DNA from: Akkermansiaceae bacterium
Lineage (GTDB): Bacteria > Verrucomicrobiota > Verrucomicrobiia > Verrucomicrobiales > Akkermansiaceae
Length of the DNA: 5,624 nucleotides
NCBI GenBank assembly: GCA_025457805.1
Contig: JALOTR010000228.1
Coordinates: 1 to 5,624 of the forward strand
Reading direction: 5' to 3'
The notes under the pieces were generated by a model. That model ran no database searches. It was not told where the DNA came from and saw only the letters and a list, made by a program, of their open reading frames with translations. Of the stretch, positions 1 to 4,766 are shown piece by piece. Position 1 is the stretch's first letter. Each line of letters opens with the position of its first letter. The translations under genes and the position numbers were made by a program.

Positions 1-1
1 C

Positions 2-2488
2 GTGAGCGGCTGGGGAGATGAGAACCAATTCGGCTGCTATCAGATTCTCGGCGATCTCACCTTGCATTTCAGATCCACGGGAAACCGCCCGGGCGTCTCA
101 TCCCCCAGTGGCCATGGTCGCGGCGACCTCGTGGGCCCTGCCATGGAAACCCGCTACGATGGCGTCGCAGCCAACCCGGGCACCCCCAGCAAGGACCACT
201 CGATCCGCAGCAGCATCGATGGCACGGAACAAACCAAGTGGTGCGTGCCCGATGCCGGAAAAGCCGTCACCTGGCAGGCACAACTGCCCGCTGCCAGCAC
301 GGTTTCCAGTTACTCCCTCACCAGCGCCGATGACATGCCCGTGCGCGATCCCAAGGAGTGGACTCTCGATGGCTCGAACGATGGTCGGCAATGGACAACT
401 CTCGACAAGCAGGTGATGCCCGAACCTTTTGGCAATCGCTTCGAGAAAAAATCCTTCGGGATCGCCAAGCCCGGCGACTATCGTTTCTACCGATTCACCT
501 TCATCCCGCGGGATGTCTATTTCCAACTCGGTGAAATCACTCTAACCGATTTGGATCTGTCCCACACCACTCCCGTTCCGGCAGACTATCGCCGGGATCT
601 CAATGTGATGCGCGGCGTGTCCACCACCCGGTTTGCCGTCGATGGCGTGGAGTTCCAGCGCGAGTTGATCGTCTCCAAGCCGGCCGAGGTCATCGCCATG
701 CGCATCCGCGCTTCGAAAAAGGGCAGCTTGAGTTTTACCGCAGGCTTGTCCCGCTTGCACCATGCCAAGGTTCACGCGGAAGGCACCACACAGGTGATGC
801 AGGGCCAACTCCCGTTCAACAAACCCGGCAGCGGCGAGACTGGCGAGGGCGTGAAATTCCTCAGCGTGCTCGCCGTTTCCGCCACCGGCGGGGAATCCAC
901 CACCACCGATGCCGGCGTCAGCATCGAGGGTGCGGACGAGGCGGTGGTGCTGGTTTCCGCTGGCACCAACCTGCGCAACGAGGGTTATGAAAAACAAGTC
1001 CGCTCACGCCTGCGAGCGGCTCTCGCCATGCCCTTCGATCAAATCATGGCAGCCGCCACCGCCGATCACGCGAGTTATATGGACCGCTGCAAGCTCGAAC
1101 TCCCCGCCGGGCCCAATTCCAAGCTGCCCACACCCGAGCGCGTCCGCCTCAACGAACAAACGCCCGACCCTTCACTCGCCGCGCTGTATTTCCAGTTCGG
1201 TCGCCATTTGATTGCCTCCAGCTCACGGCCGGATTCACAACTCCCCAGCAACTTGCAAGGCATCTGGGCGGACGAGTATTCCACGCCATGGCGCGGGGAC
1301 TTCCACACCAACATCAATCTCCAGATGAACTATTGGGCGACTGGAAACTCCAATCTATCAGAATGTCATCTTCCACTCATGCGCCTGCTCGAAGGTATGG
1401 CCAAGGAAGGCGAAAAAACCGCGAAGGCTTATCACAACGCGCCCGGTTGGGTGGCCTACCACACGCAGAACCCCTGGTTTGAAACCGCGCCGAGTTATCT
1501 CGCCGCCGCCGCCGGCCCCGTGAGCGGTGCCTGGCTCGTGCAACATGTCTGGGATCACTATCAATTCACGCAGGACAAGGCCTTCCTCAAGAAATACTAT
1601 CCGCTGCTGCGCAGTGCTTCGGAGTTCTGCGCCGCCGTGCTCGTCGAGGACCCGCGAACCAAGATGCTGGTCACCGTTCCCTCCAGTTCGCCCGAGAATG
1701 CCTTTGCCTACACCGCTCCCGATGGCTCCCGCAAAAATGGCTGGCTCTGCGCCGGCTCCACCTACGACATGCAAATCATGCGCGGCCTCTTCAAAGCCAC
1801 CGCCGCCGCCGCCCGCGTGCTCGGGACCGATGCCGAGTTTGTGAAATCCATCGAGGCCACCAGCGCCCGCCTTGCACCGACCCGCCTCAATGCCGAAGGC
1901 CGCATCATGGAATGGCAGGAGGATTACGAAGAAGTGGAAATCCACCACCGCCACAGCTCCCACCTGTGGGGACTCTATCCCGGCGATGAAATCAGCGCCA
2001 ACACCCCGGATCTGTTAGAAGGGGCGCGCAAGTCGCTCGACCGCCGTGGTGATGCCTCCACCGGTTGGTCGATGGCATGGAAAGCGCTCTTCTGGTCCCG
2101 CCTGAATGACGGCGACCGCGCCGCGAAGTTGCTCTCCATGCTCATCGGCCGCGGCGCTGGCAATTTGTTCTGCCTCCACCCGCCATTCCAAATCGATGGC
2201 AACCTCGGCGGCACCGCCGCCGTCGCTGAGATGCTCGTCCAAAGCCATGAAACCATGGAGGAAGGCGGAAGTGGGAAGGATGAGGGGAATCCGGATTCTG
2301 AATTCATCATTTCCCTGCTCCCCGCCCTGCCTGCGGCTTGGAAAGACGGCAAAGTCACCGGCCTGCGGGCGCGCGGAAATTTCACGGTCGATATCGCCTG
2401 GAAAGATGGCAAGGTCACCGACTACCGGATCACCTCACCGGATCGCCGCAAGGCAAAAGTCAAAATCAACGGCATTCTCCAACCATAG
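2..2488 (+). CDS. GH95 family alpha-L-fucosidase, 5'-truncated by the window edge
   Basis: This frame is open from the first bases to a TAG at 2486-2488, so the true start lies upstream. The visible N-terminus matches the middle of the GH95 N-terminal beta-sandwich domain (Y-Q-I-L-G-D-L-T-L at residues 13-21 of the visible 828), so roughly 100 residues are missing, including any signal peptide. The beta-sandwich resumes near residue 195 (D-Y-R-R-D-L), and the helical barrel domain follows from about residue 390. Catalytic residues known from Bifidobacterium AfcA appear to be present: the N-I-N pair at 437/439, the acid Glu565 in S-P-E-N, and Asp732 in Q-I-D-G-N. The C-terminus ([14 protein letters not shown]) is normal for the family. 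GH95 enzymes hydrolyse alpha-1,2-linked L-fucose (some members take L-galactose) from glycans by inversion, usually outside the cytoplasm. The family call is strong; the exact substrate cannot be read from sequence. Confidence 0.9.
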   Translation: MSGWGDENQFGCYQILGDLTLHFRSTGNRPGVSSPSGHGRGDLVGPAMETRYDGVAANPGTPSKDHSIRSSIDGTEQTKWCVPDAGKAVTWQAQLPAASTVSSYSLTSADDMPVRDPKEWTLDGSNDGRQWTTLDKQVMPEPFGNRFEKKSFGIAKPGDYRFYRFTFIPRDVYFQLGEITLTDLDLSHTTPVPADYRRDLNVMRGVSTTRFAVDGVEFQRELIVSKPAEVIAMRIRASKKGSLSFTAGLSRLHHAKVHAEGTTQVMQGQLPFNKPGSGETGEGVKFLSVLAVSATGGESTTTDAGVSIEGADEAVVLVSAGTNLRNEGYEKQVRSRLRAALAMPFDQIMAAATADHASYMDRCKLELPAGPNSKLPTPERVRLNEQTPDPSLAALYFQFGRHLIASSSRPDSQLPSNLQGIWADEYSTPWRGDFHTNINLQMNYWATGNSNLSECHLPLMRLLEGMAKEGEKTAKAYHNAPGWVAYHTQNPWFETAPSYLAAAAGPVSGAWLVQHVWDHYQFTQDKAFLKKYYPLLRSASEFCAAVLVEDPRTKMLVTVPSSSPENAFAYTAPDGSRKNGWLCAGSTYDMQIMRGLFKATAAAARVLGTDAEFVKSIEATSARLAPTRLNAEGRIMEWQEDYEEVEIHHRHSSHLWGLYPGDEISANTPDLLEGARKSLDRRGDASTGWSMAWKALFWSRLNDGDRAAKLLSMLIGRGAGNLFCLHPPFQIDGNLGGTAAVAEMLVQSHETMEEGGSGKDEGNPDSEFIISLLPALPAAWKDGKVTGLRARGNFTVDIAWKDGKVTDYRITSPDRRKAKVKINGILQP
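143..559 (+). other. Discoidin/F5-8C-like module inserted in the GH95 beta-sandwich
   Basis: Residues about 48-186 of the visible fucosidase interrupt the usual step from G-D-L-T-L to Y-R-R-D-L and look like a galactose-binding (F5/8 type C, CBM32-like) fold. The pattern includes A-I/V-D-G-T-x-x-T-K-W near 71-80, a hydrophobic strand pair (V-T-W-Q-A-Q-L), [16 protein letters not shown] at 116-131, Y-R-F-Y-R-F at 160-165 and the closing L-G-E-I-T-L at 176-181. That order is characteristic of discoidin domains. A glycan-binding role is inferred from the family; no sugar-binding residues were verified. Confidence 0.6.
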
Positions 2489-2660
2489 CTCGCGCTTCCC
2501 AAGGATCGCCACCCGAGCCGCGTCCCGCCGACTCCTATTCTTCATCGAATTCGAGCTCCCCCCACCATCTCCAACCCGGACGGTAAAAACCTCAGTGGCA
2601 GCCGGGCACCCGAAAATCCGTTAGGCCAGACATCCTACTCCATGAGGGATAAGAAAAGAG
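2489..2660. other. Intergenic stretch, no gene seen
   Basis: Between the fucosidase stop and the tRNA fragment I find no convincing coding region, no strong stem followed by a T-run, and no further tRNA arm. If the tRNA reading is right, this is host DNA originally downstream of the tRNA-Pro gene. Confidence 0.5.
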
Positions 2661-2704
2661 TCGGGGCGGCCAGATTCGAACTGACGACTTCCTGCTCCCA
2701 AAGC
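2661..2704 (-). tRNA. Partial tRNA-Pro(UGG), 3' part only; probable integrase attachment site
   Basis: Read on the minus strand, this has the 7-base anticodon loop TTTGGGA (anticodon TGG), the 3' anticodon strand GCAGG, a 5-base variable loop, the T-arm GTCAG-TTCGAAT-CTGGC, the 3' acceptor strand CGCCCCG and discriminator A. CCA is not encoded. The layout matches common bacterial tRNA-Pro genes. The 5' acceptor strand (expected CGGGGCG), a proper D-arm and the outer 5' anticodon-stem bases are missing, so it cannot be a working tRNA. A 3' tRNA segment beside a tyrosine recombinase gene is the usual mark of site-specific integration. The lost 5' half lies on the integrase side, so the element should extend rightward and end at an intact tRNA-Pro outside the window. 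Confidence 0.75.
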
Positions 2705-2721
2705 ATTACCGACTAAAGTTT

Positions 2722-2749
2722 TTGTCACCTATTTTCAATCACTTACAAC
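2722..2749 (+). promoter_or_regulatory. Possible sigma70-type promoter for the integrase
   Basis: TTGTCA at 2722-2727 (5 of 6 matches to the -35 consensus) and TACAAC at 2744-2749 (4 of 6 to the -10) are 16 bases apart, in an AT-richer island of otherwise GC-rich DNA, about 55 bases before the integrase start. Sigma preferences of the host are unknown. Confidence 0.3.
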
Positions 2750-2768
2750 TTCCCGAGCGAGTTCGTCC

Positions 2769-2794
2769 TTGGCAGTTGCCAGCAAAGTTGCCAA
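2769..2794. repeat. Short direct and inverted repeats between the att fragment and the integrase
   Basis: GTTGCCA occurs at 2775-2781 and again at 2787-2793, a 12-base period. TTGGCA at 2769-2774 is an inverted match to TGCCAA at 2789-2794, and TGGCA-GT-TGCCA at 2770-2781 is a small palindrome. Repeats in this place could be arm-type binding sites for the integrase or an operator controlling it. That is inferred from position only. Confidence 0.35.
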
Positions 2795-2803
2795 TTTTGC
2801 ACC

Positions 2804-3043
2804 GTGGCCCGTCCCAAGAAGATCCATCACTTCAAGATCTCGCCGTTCAAGAACGCGGCCGGGACCAAGTCGTGGCGTGTCACGGGAACTAAACCAAATG
2901 GTGAGCGTGTCCGCAAGAACTTCGCGGAGAAGTCCGAGGCCATCCAGACGATGGCGGACCTTGAGGCCGAGATCACCGGGCACGTTGAAGTATCCAAGAC
3001 ACGACGCACAAGACTTACTGCCGAACAGCTCGCAGCGGCTTAA
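2804..3043 (+). CDS. Integrase N-terminal fragment (arm-binding domain)
   Basis: These 79 codons before the premature TAA encode a basic region with the strand pattern of integrase arm-DNA-binding domains (K-S-W-R-V-T-G, then R-V-R-K-N-F), followed by a helix (K-S-E-A-I-Q-T-M-A-D-L-E-A-E-I). GTG at 2804 is chosen because the encoded start M-A-R-P-K resembles other integrases. I see no clear Shine-Dalgarno sequence; the only start-like codon just upstream in frame is a TTG at 2789. Alone, it could at most bind arm sites without recombining. Confidence 0.6.
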   Translation: MARPKKIHHFKISPFKNAAGTKSWRVTGTKPNGERVRKNFAEKSEAIQTMADLEAEITGHVEVSKTRRTRLTAEQLAAA

Positions 3044-3049
3044 GCGGCC

Positions 3050-4186
3050 GTGTTGGCAGCCGACGGTCGCGACGTTGCGGACATTGTCACCCACTACCTC
3101 GCCCTCGAATCCCGGGCGCGCTCCAAAGACATCGGCTTGAACGCCGCGCTCTCGTTTGTGGAATCTCACTACCGTTCAGAGATCCAGGCCGTCTCCGTGC
3201 TGAATGCCTACAACGAGTTCTTGGAAGGGGGTGCTGCATGGACACCGAAGACCAAGGAGCACTACGAGTCCAGCCTCAAGCTACTGCTCAAGCCAGACCC
3301 CAACAAGCAGGTTCATGATTTCACGCTCTCTGACATTGAGAAGATCCTCAAGCGCTACAAGAACCTCAACTCCCAGCGTACCTACCGGCGCGCCTTCAAG
3401 ACCTTCTTCATCTGGTGCGTCCTGCACCACTACTGCCTGGAGAATCCATGCGACCGCCTGCACAAGCTGCCGACCGACATGAGTCAGATCGCTGTCCTGT
3501 CGCCTGATGAGTGCAAGCGACTGCTCTACGCCGCAATGCAGTTGCAGGACGGTGCCGCGGCGGCGTGTGTGGCGATCGGGATGTTCGCCGGGCTGAGACC
3601 CAGCGAAATCCGCGATCTCACGCCCGCAGACATCCTAAAGGACAAGATCCGGGTGTCGGGTGGTAAGTTGCGCCGCAAACTCAATCGCTCCACGCCCATC
3701 CCCCCGGTATTGGCGGAGTGGTTGAAACAGTTTCCCTTCGCAGGCCTGCCCCCGGGCTGGGACGGCAAAATGAAGCGGTTGAAAAAGGCTACGAAGGCCA
3801 AAAAATGGGTGCAGGACATCATCCGCCACACTTCCATCACGTTCCAAACGGAACGCGACAAGGATGAGGCGCTTACTGCCTTTAACAACGGCACCAGCAT
3901 CCAAATGATGAACCGCCACTACCGGGACATCATCGACGACGAAAAGACCATCGCCGAATTCTGGAACCTGACGCCGGCGAAACTCCGGGCCAAGCCGCCC
4001 AAGGTGGACCTTGAAACCAAGCGCCGGGTTGAGTGGCCGGACAAGAAGGTGCTGGCGAAGCTGGTCTGGGAAAAGCCGTTGAGTCACGCCGCAAAGGACA
4101 TCGGAGTCTCCGACGTGGCACTCAAGAAGCACTGCGTGAAGCTCGGCATCGAACTGCCGCGCCAGGGGCACTGGCTGAGGCAGTGA
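3050..4186 (+). CDS. Integrase core-binding and catalytic fragment with HTH-like C-terminal tail
   Basis: This is the open remainder after the stop; GTG at 3050 is the first possible restart, without a visible ribosome binding site, so expression is doubtful. It has a SAM-like core-binding domain (W-T-P-K-T-K-E-H-Y near residues 64-72), box I with Arg183 in A-G-L-R-P-S-E-I, a possible beta-hairpin lysine in G-G-K-L-R-R-K, Arg259-His260 in D-I-I-R-H-T, and the candidate nucleophile Tyr291 in N-R-H-Y-R. The first His of H-x-x-R is Asp256, and G-T-S stands where G-H is usual. Residues 327-378 form an additional tail (A-A-K-D-I-G-V-S-D-V-A-L-K-K-H-C, ending G-H-W-L-R) that resembles a helix-turn-helix. 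Confidence 0.7.
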   Translation: MLAADGRDVADIVTHYLALESRARSKDIGLNAALSFVESHYRSEIQAVSVLNAYNEFLEGGAAWTPKTKEHYESSLKLLLKPDPNKQVHDFTLSDIEKILKRYKNLNSQRTYRRAFKTFFIWCVLHHYCLENPCDRLHKLPTDMSQIAVLSPDECKRLLYAAMQLQDGAAAACVAIGMFAGLRPSEIRDLTPADILKDKIRVSGGKLRRKLNRSTPIPPVLAEWLKQFPFAGLPPGWDGKMKRLKKATKAKKWVQDIIRHTSITFQTERDKDEALTAFNNGTSIQMMNRHYRDIIDDEKTIAEFWNLTPAKLRAKPPKVDLETKRRVEWPDKKVLAKLVWEKPLSHAAKDIGVSDVALKKHCVKLGIELPRQGHWLRQ

Positions 4187-4322
4187 GCCGGCCAGCGACC
4201 AATCAAGGGAGCAAGGTTGCCGGACCCGTTGGATTTCGATTCAGCCGTTTGACATCCCAAATTGGCAGTGGTAATCCTCTTGCGTCGGGGCGCTGCTTCA
4301 GTGCGGCGTCCAAGCTCAGTAG
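4187..4322. other. Intergenic stretch after the integrase, no gene seen
   Basis: No convincing coding region or strong terminator is visible. A candidate promoter lies within it, listed separately. If the structured element downstream is an insertion, this stretch would originally have been the leader of the small gene and clamp gene that follow. Confidence 0.4.
4249..4275 (+). promoter_or_regulatory. Possible promoter for the downstream small gene and clamp gene
   Basis: TTGACA at 4249-4254 is a perfect -35 box; the best -10 is weak (GGTAAT at 4270-4275, 4 of 6, 15-base spacer). It lies about 50 bases before the left copy of the direct repeat that holds ATG AGA AC, where a start codon may have sat before the insertion. 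Confidence 0.25.
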
Positions 4323-4332
4323 AAATGAGAAC
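4323..4332 (+). repeat. Left copy of a perfect 10-bp direct repeat (AAATGAGAAC)
   Basis: Identical to 4571-4580; the bases on either side differ. The two copies bracket the structured element, like a target duplication or an end sequence matching the target. Read from the ATG at 4325, this copy gives Met-Arg-Thr, the same start as the small gene, then reaches a stop at 4349-4351. Confidence 0.6.
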
Positions 4333-4570
4333 CTGGGGAGGTTCAGAGTAGCCTCCCCAATGAGGAAGGCCCGCAAGGGTCGAAACGGAACTGGCCACTC
4401 CGCTGAGGGCGATGCTGCCCGGCGAGGTGCCAGCCGCTGAAATTCAAACTTAGCGACCTAAAAAGGCCGCTGGGCCGTTGGATTTTGGAATTGGCCTTCC
4501 TCGAATTTTTTCACGGTTCGGTCTTTCCCTGCCCGCTCGTCCCGGCTGCCGCTTCGGTCGCTCATTCAAA
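4333..4570 (+). ncRNA. Structured RNA-like element; candidate HEARO/omega-RNA or small non-autonomous element
   Basis: No protein gene is visible, but base pairing is dense. A leading hairpin pairs 4334-4341 with 4352-4359 (8 bp). GAGGAAGGCC (4362-4371) pairs perfectly with GGCCTTCCTC (4493-4502) and closes a domain. Inside it are CTGGC/GCCAG (4391-4395/4429-4433) with an inner GGGC/GCCC hairpin (4407-4410/4417-4420), CGCTGA/TTAGCG (4435-4440/4450-4455) with loop AATTCAAAC, and GGCC/GGCC (4465-4468/4473-4476). A T6 run at 4506-4511 follows the closing helix. HEARO RNAs, now known as omega-RNAs of IscB nucleases, are compact structured RNAs whose elements sit just 5' of ATGA; here ATGA begins at 4573. 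The HEARO identity rests on overall resemblance and this junction, not on an alignment. No iscB gene is visible, so it would be a stand-alone copy. The + strand is favoured by the T-run and loop motifs. Confidence 0.5.
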
Positions 4571-4577
4571 AAATGAG
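4561..4577. repeat. Terminal hairpin CTCATT/AATGAG across the right element boundary
   Basis: CTCATT (4561-4566), a 5-base spacer and AATGAG (4572-4577) make a perfect 6-bp inverted repeat that joins the end of the structured element to the first codons of the small gene. In IS200/IS605-type elements, element ends recognise their cleavage sites by base pairing, so this may be an end-recognition signal. It could also hide the start codon at 4573 in mRNA. Confidence 0.45.
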
Positions 4578-4580
4578 AAC
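4571..4580 (+). repeat. Right copy of the 10-bp direct repeat (AAATGAGAAC), containing the small gene's start
   Basis: Identical to 4323-4332. It includes the ATG at 4573 that starts the 63-codon gene, so the element appears to abut or duplicate that start codon. Confidence 0.6.
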
Positions 4581-4764
4581 TACCATCAGCAAAACCACCA
4601 TCAACAACGTCCTCCACATCGAAATCCCACTACATGCACCACGTCCGTCTGTCACAGGCAAGACGCTCACCGTCGCCAGCAGTAAGGGCAACAAGGAAAC
4701 CGAAGCCCGCATCGACGGCAAACCCGTCATCGTTGGCATCAATGCATATATTCAAACCCTCTGA
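4573..4764 (+). CDS. Small hypothetical protein (63 aa) tightly linked to the clamp gene
   Basis: The frame runs from ATG at 4573 to TGA at 4762-4764 and ends 2 bases before the start of the sliding-clamp gene, suggesting translational coupling. The product is small, slightly basic and without a membrane segment or signal peptide. It seems to have an amphipathic N-terminal strand (T-T-I-S-K-T-T-I-N-N-V-L-H-I-E-I-P), a central G-K-T-L-x-V-A-S-S-K-G and a C-terminal strand pattern (D-G-K-P-V-I-V-G-I-N-A-Y-I). I do not recognise the family and assign no function. No Shine-Dalgarno sequence precedes the ATG, as expected if an insertion displaced the original leader. Coding is supported by the sensible residue mix and the tight spacing to the next gene; an alternative-frame ORF over the same bases looks spurious. 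Confidence 0.6.
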   Translation: MRTTISKTTINNVLHIEIPLHAPRPSVTGKTLTVASSKGNKETEARIDGKPVIVGINAYIQTL

Positions 4765-4766
4765 CC

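Larger units (their letters stand above)
2804..4186 (+). pseudogene. Tyrosine recombinase/integrase gene interrupted by one in-frame stop
   Basis: The frame starting GTG at 2804 (M-A-R-P-K-K, a typical integrase beginning) runs to TGA at 4184-4186 and is broken only by TAA at 3041-3043. The sequence across the stop (E-Q-L-A-A-A-stop-A-A-V-L-A-A) reads as one continuous alanine-rich helix, and a single change from GAA to TAA would explain it. The restored protein would be 460 residues: arm-binding N-terminal domain (about 1-55), core-binding domain (about 120-220), catalytic domain (about 235-395) and a C-terminal tail. It would catalyse integration and excision at the neighbouring tRNA-Pro site. 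Likely inactive in this copy, unless the stop is read through or is a sequence error. Confidence 0.8.

Noticed and set aside
1358..1963. 201-codon minus-strand open frame
   Set aside because: Antisense shadow of the GH95 catalytic domain, very rich in Gly, Ala and Val with no domain pattern.
2547..2558. GAATTCGAGCTC, identical to adjoining EcoRI-SacI sites of common cloning vectors
   Set aside because: Only 12 bases match; the next polylinker bases do not follow, so chance is the better explanation.
2106..2624. 172-codon open frame overlapping the end of the fucosidase gene
   Set aside because: It lies mostly over a convincing GH95 sequence in another frame, is rich in Ser, Pro and Arg as shadow frames in GC-rich DNA are, and shows no recognisable domain.
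2735..3169. 144-codon minus-strand and 123-codon plus-strand (2769-3140) open frames over the integrase N-terminus
   Set aside because: Both overlap the integrase frame, which reads as a coherent arm-binding domain; neither shows a recognisable motif.
4033..4440. 135-codon + strand open frame running from the integrase tail into the structured element
   Set aside because: Begins within the integrase in another frame and continues through paired RNA-like sequence; basic, low-complexity composition with no family resemblance.
4493..4511. Rho-independent terminator (GGCCTTCCTC then T6)
   Set aside because: The pairing partner is 121 bases upstream rather than a short adjacent stem, so it is described as the 3' side of the structured RNA domain instead of a standard terminator.
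4485..4685. 66-codon open frame across the structured element and the start of the small gene
   Set aside because: Covers the right part of the structured element and then competes with the better-supported frame at 4573-4764; His/Gln-rich tail looks like out-of-frame reading.
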